DNA of 64,000 nucleotides, from assembly GCA_030686995.1 (NCBI GenBank), contig CM060686.1:74909757-74973756 (forward strand). The letters run 5' to 3'. Positions 33,406-45,619 of this stretch are shown here, in pieces; within the stretch, counting starts at the first letter, position 1, and each line of letters begins with the position of its first letter. The notes below the pieces were generated by a model, which did not search any database, was not told where the DNA came from, and saw only the letters and a program-made list of their open reading frames with translations. This DNA is from Artemisia argyi. Lineage: Eukaryota > Streptophyta > Magnoliopsida > Asterales > Asteraceae. The position numbers and the translations under genes are program-made.

Positions 33406-34507
33406 TAGGGGTGTCATAAATCCCGACCGGACCCGACCCGAACCCGACTAAGGATAATCGGGTCGGGTTACTCGGGTCAAGAATCTAATTCGGGTCAATC
33501 GGGTCAACCCGATTAACCCGAATACGAACTAGGGTCGGGTATCGGGTTCAAAATACTTTGCCTAGTCGGGTTCGTGCCAACCCGACTAACCCGAGTTAGG
33601 GTTTTTGTTTTTTTTTGTTTTTTGTTTTTTGTTTTTTTTTTTATTATTATTTTTTTTTCTTCTTATTGTATTTTATTATTTGCTTGTAATCTTGTTCACA
33701 ATGTTATTTTCCTTAGCTGTTGGCTTGTTGCCAATTTCATTATCTCTAAATGTATGGTTAAATGCTACTAGTACTACGTTTACCATTTCATATTCATGTT
33801 GGATAATTTTCTCTTTAAACATGATAAACCTGACAAAGAAAAGTTGACTGATACAAAAATGAAGCAGATATAACACATTAATTGAACTTGGCAAAATAAA
33901 AGACTAGCTAGAGGTTTTTATCGATAAGTAACTTTAAAAGAGATCCATTTTTACCCATGTTCCCTAAATATTTAAACAGCTCGAGATGGAATTGTGCTAA
34001 ACATAAAATGGTAAATGTAAGGTATATAAATATTTGTGAAGTTGCAAAAAGATAATTGAACAAGTGTAAATGACATAACATAAACAAACAACGCTTGGTA
34101 TCATGTATTCTACCTAAGAGTCTAAGACTAATGACTCTCTCACCCTATATGACCACTTGAATGAAATTAGGACATTCTAACATATATTGCATCATATTCA
34201 TTGTGTTTGTTATGGTCTACAAGTTGTATCTTTGGTTTGTTACATGGTATACATATATTGCATCATATACAACTTATGCAACAAACAATTTATGTGATTT
34301 TAGCTACTAAGTTTAAGAAATAAAATTATGGGATTTTGTAAATGGTACAAACCCGAACCCGACATGACCCGACCCGATTTGACCCGAACCCGACTAACCC
34401 GACCTCAAATAGGGTCGGGTTCGGGTATGATATTTTTAGCCTCGACCCGACTTGGACCCGACCCGTTTGACCCGAACCCGACCGACCCGACCCGATTAAC
34501 ACCCCTA
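33406..34507. mobile_element. Non-autonomous hAT element (1.1 kb), TSD CACCTATT
   Basis: The terminal inverted repeats TAGGGGTGT and ACACCCCTA are flanked by a perfect 8 bp duplication CACCTATT (33398-33405, 34508-34515), which is diagnostic for hAT. Both subterminal zones (33420-33600 and 34350-34500) are packed with CGGGTCGGGT / ACCCGACCCG repeats in both orientations, GC-rich against an AT-rich centre. Subterminal motif clusters are the usual hAT transposase binding sites. No transposase is encoded. Confidence 0.9.
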
Positions 34508-34629
34508 CACCTATTATATGTCGTATAGATATAGTTATAGTACATTAATCAAATTCAAATATTTTCCCCTTATATTTTCTTATAATTTGGGTATCATTTA
34601 AACTTTTGATGAATGTACCTCTAGGGCTC

Positions 34630-35132
34630 TAGAGGTGTAAACAAGTCGAGTTTTTATCGAGTATATCAAACTCGAACTCAGTTTGAGCTCATTCAAGCCG
34701 AGCTTTATCGAGCCTCGAGTTGAGCTCGAGCCAAGAAAATAAGCTCGAAATATTTAACGAGTCAAGCTCGAGCATATGTAAGTTCGACTCGAGTTATTAT
34801 CGAGGTTTTAAGTAATATACATAATTTTTTAATATATATTATGTATGTTTTAAAGGTTTATATGTAAATTAATGAATGTATCGAGCTTATTGCGCCGAAT
34901 TCAAATCTTATCTTATATTTCAATTTTAGTTTGTATAAAAAAATACGTCATTACAAATAATTCAAGCTTTTCGAGCCGATCTCGAGCCTAATTCAAACTT
35001 TCTCGAGCCGAGCTCGAGCTTCCTTCATGAAGGCTCGTAGAGCTATCGAGCCGAGTTCTAGTCGAACAAATATTGTTAAATCGAATCCAGCTCTGCCAAA
35101 ATTCGACTCGATTCGACTCATTTACACCCTTA
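34630..35132. mobile_element. hAT-like MITE with GAGCTCGAGC subterminal repeats (503 bp)
   Basis: The termini TAGAGGTGTAA and (inverted) TAAGGGTGTAA resemble the preceding hAT element. Subterminal zones contain many copies of TCGAGC/GCTCGA, e.g. GAGTTGAGCTCGAGCC at left and CTCGAGCCGAGCTCGAGC at right. No 8 bp target duplication could be matched, so the exact borders are uncertain. Confidence 0.6.
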
Positions 35133-35453
35133 GATATAACAATAACTTTTGTCCAACTATCAATAACAAAAGATATATTTTAAAGTTCCAACACAAATAT
35201 CTTGAAGAATAAAGTAATATCAAAAAATATGTCTAAAACCCGTAACAGTTTTGAACATTAGATAAGTACTGTAAATAGCAAATACAATAATTGAAATATT
35301 AATCATTCTTTTGATTACGTGAAAACTTTGTCATGTTAGAAATGTTTTCTAGATTGAATCGTATATCTTTGATCTTGTCAAAAACAAAGCAATCATGACA
35401 AGTCGTATAGTCGTATATACTATTTTTTATTCAACTATTTATATTGTGACAAT

Positions 35454-35846
35454 GAGTAAGGATCCGGTGAGAAAAAATCTTAAAATGAGAAGAATGAGAA
35501 ATGACTAAAATGACATATTTGAGATGCATAGACTTGAATTAGATGCATCTTTATTCATTTAGATGCATCACAATTAGTTTCGAAAGTGATTTTGAAGTGA
35601 AAACGATGCAAAGTAGTACTAGCAACAAATTTGACCCGCAGAGGACGAAAAATAAATAGGATTCGTCTAACTTTATGAAATGCATCTAATATATGTATAT
35701 GCATATAATTTTTAGCTAGAAAATATATTATGATGCATCTAAAGATTAGGGATGCATCTAATTCAAATTGATGCATCTCTAATGTGTAGTTATAATTATT
35801 TCTTATCATTCTTATTTTAAGAATTCTTATCATTTGATCCTTACTC
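35454..35846. mobile_element. Mutator-like MITE (393 bp) with AGATGCATCT repeats
   Basis: Ends GAGTAAGGATC and GATCCTTACTC are perfect inverted repeats with imperfect pairing for about 50 bp, flanked by TTGTGACAAT (35444-35453) and TTGTAACAAT (35847-35856), 10 bp with one mismatch. The interior repeats the palindromic core GATGCATC about seven times. Confidence 0.75.
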
Positions 35847-35878
35847 TTGTAACAATTACATATATATATTTTGAAAAA

Positions 35879-36038
35879 TGATTTGGAGACCTAAGTTGTA
35901 TGCCTAAATTCATGCCTAAACATATGTGGTATGATTTTGATGGTTTGTAGAAGAGTGGGTCCCCTGGCTGCAACCATCAGGATGATGCAACGTAGGCTTA
36001 AGCATGAATTTAGGCACATGTTTTAGACCTCCCAATCA
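35879..36038. mobile_element. Small inverted-repeat element (160 bp)
   Basis: The arms TGATTTGGAGACCTAAG.. and (inverted) TGATTGGGAGGTCTAAA.. share GTGCCTAAATTCATGC-type sequence, giving about 43 bp imperfect inverted repeats around a 75 bp loop. Its termini and target duplication are not resolved. Confidence 0.55.
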
Positions 36039-36115
36039 CTACTCATATATTTTTTGACATAGTTTTTGGGTTTTATTAAACGAAGTCTTCAAGCTATGCC
36101 TTTTCTAATGATTTA

Positions 36116-36509
36116 GGGTGCGTTTGGTTTGTTTATGAGTATGAATTTGACAATACAATGGATTCTGAATAGGTATTCCTTTGAATTGTACGTAGAGTTA
36201 TCAGTTTCCTCCATCATAACTACGACCAATTTGGTCTACACTTTATGCAAGTGAGTCAATATATTTTTTCTAATATAACTAAGATGGTTCATATTTCAAA
36301 TGCAAGGGATAATAAATGCTTAAGTGGGTTCATATGATTTTTTAATATACGTAGTAACTAAAGTAACGATTTCTGTACGTAAATTCTGTTATTTACCCAC
36401 TTTGAAGAAACCCAGCCTTTGTGGGTTTTCAAACACCCATAGTGACCAAACGAACTTAATGATTCTGATTAGCACTCCATAGTACAAAATATCCACACCA
36501 AACGCTTCC
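36116..36509. mobile_element. Tourist-like MITE (394 bp), TSD TTA
   Basis: Ends GGGTGCGTTTGGTTTG and (inverted) GGAAGCGTTTGGTGTG, flanked by TTA (36113-36115, 36510-36512). Short, AT-rich and non-coding, as expected of a PIF/Harbinger MITE. Confidence 0.7.
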
Positions 36510-36512
36510 TTA

Positions 36513-37513
36513 GTTCTTTCAGTTTATGTGCAAAAGAAGTTTTATCTATTCAAATTGTGTCAAAAGGCAAATTTTGCTCATTGCTATAAATATGATGTAT
36601 CTAGAAACACTATATATACGCAAAATCCTGTAAGAAACTAAGACGAACCCGATGAAGTTCAGAAATTTTCATCTATTTTTCTGCATCTTCAAATCTAAAA
36701 GTTATGAACTCGGGTTCAAAATATTAATTATGAACTTTTATTAACATTTATAAACTCAGATTATTAACATTTATAAACATTTATAAACTCAGATTATAAA
36801 TGTATTGTGATAATAAAAGTATGTTAGTTTTTTACTAAAAGATAGCAAAAACCTCAAACTCAAATAGATGAATAGTCATTCGAACGAAAAATAAGTTATT
36901 TCATATTTGAGTATCGCATTTTTTTTTTTTATTATTTTTTTGTTGAATAAAAGTATAAATTCAATCACTTGAATTGTTAACTACTGTAGTAAGGAGTGTG
37001 AATAAAATAAACAAAGGCATACCTTGTGCTTTTATTCCAGTTATATTTAATGCGAGGACGTAAGAGGTCTTGATACGTTGTTTAAGGCTCATTCTTTGAA
37101 TTCTTCCAAGAAGTTGCAAAAGCTTGTTTCCCAGAAATTATATGCAAATTAGAGCCCATTGTCTTCATTAAATTTTAAAAATTAATTTCTTGACGATTCT
37201 AACAACTAACAACACATCACTTAAACGCACATGCAATGTACGTATATTTATTACTCGTATAGATCAGCAATTTTGACTACTATTGAAGGACGAGCATACG
37301 TAGGCTTTATAAAACACTTAAAAAGAAATTACAAACTCAAACATATGTGAAACAAAGTTTGTTGATTATATGCAAATTACTACATGTCTTTAATACGTAG
37401 TAACAAAAATCTTTAAATGTAAATAGTACGTATAAACATATATGCGTATATATTGGACTATGTATATGTTTATCACCGTTGTCACTGATAAATACAGTAA
37501 ATGATTTTCGTTG
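36513..37513. other. AT-rich intergenic stretch, nothing recognised
   Basis: No open frame above noise, no terminal repeats and no RNA signature. Several short poly-T/A runs are present. Confidence 0.5.
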
Positions 37514-37521
37514 CATGGTTT

Positions 37522-37820
37522 TAAGGATGAGTATTTTGACCCGAATCCCGAAACCGAACTGGAACTGTATCCATTTTCGAATATACGGTATGGTATCGGA
37601 ACTATGAAATAAAGTGAAAAATAAATCGGGACCACTAATTCAGTACGGGACCGGTACCAAATCGGGAAATTCTTGAAAAAAAGCGGGAAAAACTCGATTT
37701 CCCGGTACCGGTACCGGTACCCAAATCCCGTTCGGTACGATATCAGTACCACTAATTTATGCTCGAAAAAAAAATCAGTACTACTAATTCGATACGAGAC
37801 CGACACCGTGCCCATCCCTA
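37522..37820. mobile_element. hAT MITE (299 bp) with ACCGGTACCGGTACC-type repeats
   Basis: Ends TAAGGATGAG and (inverted) TAGGGATGGG, flanked by 8 bp near-duplications CATGGTTT (37514-37521) and CATGTTTT (37821-37828). The interior has a CGGTACCGGTACCGGTACC run (37701-37719) and related GGTATCGG/CCGATACC motifs, again a subterminal repeat design. Confidence 0.75.
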
Positions 37821-37828
37821 CATGTTTT

Positions 37829-38740
37829 TATTCACTATGGTCCCGCACCCTTATTACTTACGGACCAAAAGTTAAATTATTTTGTCATTTGGTAGACCAC
37901 AAATTCAATTGAAAAATTACAAAACAGATGTATATTTTTACGACAAGGAATCCTAATAGAAAAACAAACTGTTACAGCAAAAACTATATAGTTGAGGTGA
38001 CTTATTTTAGAGGCTGGGGTGCTTTGGTGGCGGGTAAATGATTAATTACCCACCTCACTCATTCTTTTGCATTCTCTTTTCTCACATCATTGAACCAAAC
38101 GGGCCCAAAGTTTTTGTTTCATAGGTATAAATCCTCACCATCCATCAAGTTTGATATAATGTTGAGGATTAACTTAAGATTTAATATGGAAAACTAAGTC
38201 CATGTATCTTTTTTCTTTTTTCTTTGTCTTTTTGTCTTTCTTATTTATTATTTTTTTTAATTCACGTTTTGTGAAAAACTAGAAGGAGGAGTTGAATAGT
38301 TTTCTCCTCTTTTTTGTTTATAAAAAGTTTCTTTCAAAATGTTGATTAGAATTTATTCAATTGTTTGTTTGAAAACCCTTCAATTAGAGTTTAGTATAAA
38401 AACAACATATAATCAATAGGATAAATTATATATGTGAGCTTTTGAATTAGTTTTCAAAACTTAGTTTTATGAATGGAGCTTTGGTTGATCTTTATGTGAA
38501 TAAGTTTTCCTTTTTAAATCTTAAAACGTTTTGTATCAAATTATCTATCAAGTTAAAACTTCATATGAGAAGTGTGAATAATAAACTTTTTGACCATATC
38601 ATATAATTATACACACAATCACAATATTAACTTCTATATACAACACAATCAATCATCACAACTATATAAACAACAACTAAGACATATAGGCAAACATAGA
38701 TGTAAAGCGATAAATGCAAGAATAAATGAAAAGAGATAAG
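37829..38740. other. AT-rich intergenic stretch
   Basis: Nothing coding is seen. ACCAAACGGGCCCAAAG (about 38094-38110) looks like one end of a Tourist-like MITE, but no matching left end was found. It ends at the chromovirus LTR. Confidence 0.4.
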
Positions 38741-40728
38741 TGTCACACCCCGCCACGGCGGAAACGCGCGGGTGTAACTTCATGGATATCGTCATAACAC
38801 CTGGTGTCAACATAGAGAACAACTACATGCACATAAACAGAGCAATGTACCAACACGCAGTGTTGTAACAATACCCCAAAATAAACAACCAAAACAAAAT
38901 CCAAAAGGTATCTTCAATAGATATGAAAGTACCAAACAGAAAACATAAATGTATCAAAACCAAATCCAAATAAAGTCAAATCCCAAAACATAAGTAAGGT
39001 CTCCATATGCAACTAAGTCTCGCCTAATTGCTGCCCTCAACTTTGGCCTTAGAATGCTCACCTGAAAATGATGCTTAAAATGTCAACATAACATTGGTGA
39101 GATTCATAGGTTTAGACACACTTACACTCTCAAGGCAACCAGTTCACTGCGATTATAAAAACATAGCTGGACAAATAAATATAGTTATCATACAAGCTAC
39201 ATGTATCCATAAACCAATCATCACACAAAAGGTAACCATCGGGCCGGAACGTGACCCCCGCTCCAAAACACATCATCAATTGGGTCGCATGCGCGAGCAA
39301 CAGGATAAGCATCCTCCCAATTGGAAATCACACAACATCAATTAGGTCGCTAACCTAATCGGAATCACATATCACACAGCATCAGTTAGGTCGCTAACCT
39401 AATCGGAATCACACTTTCATGTACCACATAGCATTATTACGATAACATTATAAGTCCAAGCTTTTAAACCACACATAATCACAGTAACTCAAATCATTTA
39501 AGACAAGCATCATTCTCATCCCAAGTTTAAAACAAAGTAAAAATATGGGACTATGAACTCACCTTAAACTCCGCAGCTTCCACAAAAACAACTCACAATC
39601 TATAGCACACAAAAATAATCCACATTACACAAGGTCAAGCTAAAAGCTACAACCCATGTAATACACATATGATGGATGTCTAAGACTCATATGACCCACC
39701 ATGGATCTCCTAGACACCACATTAACCACTACCATAACTTAAAACTCACTAAATCTCTTGCACTCTTAAAATCAGAAAACGCAGAATTTTTGGGTACATT
39801 CGCCCACATAAAATCACGATAAATAAAGCTTAAAAACTCACACCAAAAATTCACCATGGTCTCTCATAAGCATAGAAGCTAATCCCAGAAGGCCACGGAC
39901 CAATAACACACACAAATACTCATAATAAATTCAAACTTGTCAACTACTCAAATTCGGATCTGAACGCACACCAAAAAGTTTTGATTTCCATAAAATACTT
40001 CCACAAGTTTTTATCGCGAATCCTCTTCGTGGTAGTCTAATATAACCTAATAATTAACTATTCCAGAAGGCCTAGTCAAAATACCACTTTTACAACCACA
40101 TGACACCCTAAAACTTTTACCCAAATTCTGTCCCGGTTTGACAGCTTTGACACCTTAACAAAGAAAAATCAAAAGGCCATCTTCCCGACCTTGAAATCAA
40201 TCGTGGCTGGACTTTTTGGAAAGCTATTTCATTAAACTTCAATTTAGACCTAAAATTCGTGACTTAACTCTTTACCATCTGTTATTTACACTCACATCTT
40301 TACAGCCATAGTTTTCTGTCCAAACCCTAACACATAAACTAACGTGTTTTACACTCAATTCTCTTCACCAATCATCATAATATAATCATTAATTGATCCC
40401 AACATGTTTTAATTAATTAAGTTACAGAAGTTTACAAACCCTAGATCCATCATACTTAATATTACATGAATTAGATTAATTAACCAATTAATTGAACATA
40501 GGGTTTAAAGATTTTACCTTGATTCTTGATTATTGCTTCCAAATTATAAACCCTAATTTTTTCTTCTTCCTTGGCCTCCCATGAACGACCAAAATCATAA
40601 AAAAAACGTTTGAGGGTTGTTTGGCTTTGTATTTATATTAATTATGGATAATCCTTGGGCCTAAGAGTCATATTTGAACTCAAATTGGGTTTCCTTTTTC
40701 CTTTTATCCCCCTAAATCGGCCGCCCCT

Positions 40729-40774
<46 letters not shown>

Positions 40775-41249
40775 ATTAAATTTATTTATTACACTGAAAA
40801 CCTCATACTTTTCATATTTTATGTATTCCCATAATGAAACCTAACGTCTTTCGCGATAAACCTTAATTTTACGACAAACCGGAGAATAATCATTTTCAAA
40901 ATAAAGTTTCCAAAAATAGATTTTCACACTCTTATATAAGCATAACACATCAAAACAAACTCCTCGTAACTTGCTAACGCTCAAATACATGAACGAAAAC
41001 TCGTTACGCAAAAACACAAAAGTACCAAAACTTCACAAGTCATTTCCACACCACAAAGGCGATCAAAATGAACTTTCCCAAATTCTAAACTTTCCAAATC
41101 TCAATAAAACCATTTACGCAAAAGGATTTAGTGCTAAAACTCACCTATATCACTTATATATCACTTAAATCACTTAAGACACACCAAACAAACATCAACC
41201 GAGTCAAGATTATCAGTCAAATTGACCTGCCAAAACCACGATTGTTACA
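38741..41249 (-). repeat. LTR 1 (3' LTR) of chromovirus-like element (2.5 kb)
   Basis: Plus-strand ends TGTCACACCCCG and GATTGTTACA, i.e. a minus-strand LTR TGTAACAATC...GGGGTGTGACA. It is followed at 41250 by the complement of a polypurine tract (TCATCCCCCACTTA), which makes it the 3' LTR of the minus-strand element. It is nearly identical to 45620-48109 apart from a (TA)n tract at about 40735-40771 that the other copy lacks. Confidence 0.85.
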
Positions 41250-41639
41250 TCATCCCCCACTTAGGGAAATCGCGTCCCGAGATTTCAACTACTATAGTCA
41301 CCACTCACAACAGCAAAAGGAAATTTATGGATTTTTAAGCGGATAAATACCACACCATAAAATCACAGAGAAAGAATCGCAAAAATGTGAACCGACTAAA
41401 TACTCAAATTCACACGATAGAAAAAACATTCTGTCACTCCAACAATACACACAAATAGATACACTCCCCGATCAATAACACCAACGATCAAAACGACTTC
41501 TCACAGGTAGGTACGATACTCTCGAACCAAATGAAAAGCCAAATGGTAACCGCAAGACGCACTCACAAATGACAGATACCCATAAAACAAACATTTATGA
41601 ATACCCCGTATCTAACTTTCACGATTTAAAATCCAACTA

Positions 41640-42760
41640 CAAATGATCTACTTCACCAACCACATCAGCAAACAAATTTGGGTACTTAAAGTTCATCTGA
41701 TCCTCACGTTCCCAAGTAAACACAGGACCACGCTTAGAATCCCACCATACCTTTACCAACGCTATCTCACCATACTTCAACCCTTAACATCTCGATCCAT
41801 AATCTCAACAGGTTTCTTGACAAAACGGAGAGTCTTGTCAACCTTATTCTCATCTAATGGCACATGCAGACTAGCATCCGCTAACCACTTCTTTCCATTA
41901 GATACGTGAAACGTATCATGCACTCTACTTCACTCCTCAGGCAAATTCAACCGATATGTCGCAAGTCCAATCCTTTCCGTAAATCTCAAATGGTTCTACG
42001 TATCTCGGTGCTAGCTTGTCTTTCTTACCGCAACGCACAACACCCTTCCAAGGCGATGCTTTTAACCTCACAATATCACCAACACCAAACTCTAAGGGCT
42101 TACAACAATAATTCGCATAACTCTTTTGGCGATCTCTTGCTGCCTTAAGTCTTTCCTTAATCCGAAAACCTTATTCGTAGTCTCTCGTTCTAGTTCAGGA
42201 CCAATTAATTGGCTTGTTCCAACCTCTGTCCACAGAACGGTGACCTACATTACCTTCCATACAACTTTTCACACGACACATACTCTATACTAGAATGATA
42301 ATTGTTGATATAGGAGAACTCAGTTAAGGGTAAATGTATACCCCGGCTTCCTCCAAAATCAAACACACCCATGCTCTCAGCTCACCATTCAACGCCTGAT
42401 TTGTACGCTCACTTAGTTCACTCCTTAGAGAATGATAAGTCGTACTCCTCTACATACGCGTTCTCAAGACTCTATAACACGTTTACCACTATCGCGAAGT
42501 AAGTATTTCATCATGTATCTTGATGATCAACGCGACACCCCATGGTTCTTTACCAACTCACCGAGCGAAAAATCTCACCAACTCCTCCATACACCTCTTA
42601 CTAAGGTAATAATACGTCTTATCCATTCTCGGATGTATCAAATACCTTGCATGATTGATGTCCTTACGCTTCCTCTCAATGAAACCAATAGCTGGTCCGC
42701 AAAGTACATTCCTCCATCTTCGTTCCTTTCCATTTACTGGTCTAAACCAAGTAATCATTC
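41640..42760 (-). pseudogene. Chromovirus pol 3' remnant (integrase), copy 1
   Basis: On the minus strand 42100-42170 reads ERLKAARDRQKSYAN and then FGVGDIVRLKASPWKGVVR and KLAPRYVEPFEI, the conserved C-terminal integrase region of Tekay/Del-type Ty3/gypsy elements. Downstream are CHVPLDENKVDKTLRFV and KVWWDSKRGPVFTWERE, the usual terminal part. Upstream (42558-42758), HARYLIHPRMDKTYYYL matches the zinc-binding H-H segment, and ELVKNHGV (about 42540) lies before the catalytic SDRD region, which is interrupted by a stop. Many stops and frameshifts make it a dead remnant. Confidence 0.75.
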
Positions 42761-43239
42761 TTCTTACATGTTCTCATCCTTGAACCTCTCTCTCTAGGCT
42801 GTCAATATCATCCTCTTAACTCCGAACTAAATTATCATAATCATTGCTCACAAACATCCAAGTTTCACTCATTCACTCCCGCTCAGCGCTCTTACCACGA
42901 TGTCCGCCCTTCCTTGACGGTAGCAAATCAGACAATCGTAGTCACTGAGAAATTCCACACTCAACTTTTCTTCAACATATATTAGCCTCTTGTCAAATAT
43001 ATGCTAAAGATTCTTATGATTTGGGTAGATAACACTTTCTGCTCCATACAAATATCATCTCCAAGTTCTACTCCCCAACTCTAAGTCACGCATCACATAG
43101 TTTCTCTTATGGATCTTCTACCCCCGCGATGCCCACGCAATCCGAAGAACGTACATCTTGAAGCTAAACCTCTCACTTGAACAACTTGTCAAACACCCTC
43201 TTCCTCTTCAACGAACAAATTGATAATCAAAACGACAAT

Positions 43240-45000
43240 CTATCCTAAGTAAACGACGCGAACCATGAAACCGGTCGAACTAAAACGTATATCAACGAAC
43301 TCAAAAGAGCATGAATTACCGACTAGCGAGGTAACGAACATCAAAATCAAAGCTAGAAAAACACAATAAGAAATTTCCCCCCAATAAAAATAGACACAGA
43401 TAAAATGTTCATGAAAACCCATACAAAGAAAATATAAAATACACGTACCCATAAAACATCCACAAGCGTACCTCAACGAAAAAAAACACTCGATGAACCA
43501 AATACATAACAAGTTTGGTAAATGAGAACTATAGACAGTTCTTATTCCCGTACTCGACCTTCCCAAAAAAAAACAAATGAACACCGTTTTTCACAAGACA
43601 TAACTTAAACTTATACATTTTTTTTTACAAAAAATATATATAAACCATTTTATGTAAGACATCAACATAACCATTTTTTTTTTCAAACTTCATTTTCACC
43701 ATAAAAATAATAATTTCCAACAATTGACCTTTAAACACCCAGAATGAATTTTAAAATACCAATAGGACTTTAACACAACCCCTTTATTGGATGCGAAAAA
43801 AAACATAGAGGAATCACATAATCAAAACAATCATCAAACAAATCTCATACCAGTGAACACTCACGCAAATACAATGCAAACCAAACGACGAACTTATAGA
43901 CTCATTCGTACAACGATCAAACCAAAATCATAGAAAACCACCGATAATGACAGATCACGAAACATGTCACAAAATTCAATTGGTGTGTATAAATGAGGGA
44001 TCAAATATCCACACCAACTCGTCACGAACCAACAATACTCGAAGAATAATATAACATTCATTCGCGGAATGAATGCAAGGAATAACCAAGAAACGAACCA
44101 GTATCTGATAAAAAACAAATTCAATTACCCAACACCTATCACAACGACAAATAGAAAGAATATGGCATCTGTACCATCATGGTACGAATAGGAATGCCAA
44201 CCAAAGAATTAGGTAAACAAACGGAGCGTCTAGCAAACGAATCAACTTAAATACCACAACATAAGTACCCACCGATAATTGAGGTATCAACATATGATAG
44301 GTAGGATGGAAACTTACCACCAACACACCCCAACATATAACAACTGCCCACACGGTTAAGAGAATACTTCTCTAACCATACAGCCATCACCAACATGATA
44401 TCACATACCATCTACCACAACATATAGCAACAAACATCAATCAATGCAATAATGGTCACAAGTCCACGTGTGTGATACCCTTATAATTATGTTCGCGACC
44501 ACAATTATAAGCCTATTCCACACGCATACTTACTTCCAAAACCACACATCTCAATGATAACACACATATACCACATAGCACCTAATACACTATGCAATCC
44601 ATGCTATCATACTTGTAAGTCCACTTTGTTGTGACGCATGTATAATTATGTTGGCCACCATAATTATCTATGCCCCCTTTCACAAGTGTACTCCCTCCTA
44701 TGACAACACATCATGCAAACAAAAACACAAGACGTCGCAAACACTCATCTCGCATGGAACAATTCCAACGATCACGTAAACTCTATAATCCAAAATCACT
44801 TGGATAAGGTCGATCCAATATCCAAGAGTAATCACGCTCCAACATGGCTCCAGACGGCAAAAAACAATATACGAATTCCAAAACATAACACAAAACAAAA
44901 AAAAACGTCGCATAATGGCTCAAACTCCACTCTCACACTTATCTCCCAACTTAGATCAATTTAATTTACTACTCGCTGTGGACTGTAGATCCGAATCCAC
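43240..45000. other. Non-coding-looking internal sequence of the chromovirus-like element
   Basis: Sequence rich in A and C on the plus strand with no recognisable RT, RNase H, protease or gag motif. Two related blocks at about 44460-44530 and 44600-44680 share TATAATTATGTT and GCCACCATAATTAT-type segments, possibly an internal duplication. The short frames here do not resemble retroelement proteins. Confidence 0.4.
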
Positions 45001-45603
45001 ACCATTCCATCCTAACTCTCCTTCTTCTTTACTCAACTACCCATTCCTGTTTCCTACATGTTGAGGTAATCGACAACATGCAAAACCATCTCTATTTCTT
45101 TTTTTCCAATTCCATATGATTCACAAGTGCAAACAAATCACGAGGTTTAGACTAAACCACCTCTCCTTCCTATGTGAAGTGAGGACACTACCAAGGGTAT
45201 TTGGTAATGGCTCCATCTCCAAAAGTCACCGTGGTTCCAAACCTCACCACTTCTTCTCCACCAACGTTTCCCATAAACGTCCTCTCCATGTTCGAACATG
45301 GATACATGATATCAGAAACTCGGATTCTGCGGTTAGTCCGCTTCATCCTACCACTTCTCTCGCATCCGATAGCAACAACGGCAGTCCAACGGAGCATCTT
45401 ACGCGCGGAAGACGATAATAAAGTCGATATATATAATACTACGTATGGGGGAAAGAATAGACGTCCGAACTCAATAAAATATCTAATAAATATAGGAAAA
45501 TAGACATATAAAATACTATACTTTCACATAGGCCCTAAATGCAACTATATGAGGGACTCCTAGGTTATAGTCTAGGTTCAACCACCTAATTCTCTATAAC
45601 CAA

Positions 45604-45616
45604 GGCTCTGATACCA
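45604..45616 (-). other. Primer binding site, initiator tRNA-Met
   Basis: On the minus strand TGGTATCAGAGCC, a perfect initiator tRNA-Met PBS, 3 nt from the LTR end at 45620. It confirms minus orientation and that LTR 2 is the 5' LTR of internal region 1. Confidence 0.85.
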
Positions 45617-45619
45617 ATC

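Larger units (their letters stand above)
41250..45619 (-). mobile_element. Internal region 1 of chromovirus-like Ty3/gypsy element
   Basis: This 4.4 kb stretch lies between two LTRs, with a tRNA-Met PBS at its right end and a polypurine tract at its left end. Only the 3' part of pol is recognisable (about 41640-43200). A full internal region of this class would be longer and encode gag-pol, so a large part is deleted or decayed. It contains AAGAC (41554-41558) without insertion, the empty site of the Athila element found in internal copy 2. Confidence 0.75.

Noticed and set aside
33420..34505. Telomere-like or regulatory GC repeats
   Set aside because: The CCCGACCCGA units are not telomeric TTTAGGG and are explained as hAT subterminal repeats with matching terminal repeats and 8 bp target duplications.
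39130..39345. Paired plus and minus frames in LTR 1, repeated at 46009-46224
   Set aside because: They are repeated only because the LTR is repeated; no retroelement LTR protein is expected and no domain is visible.
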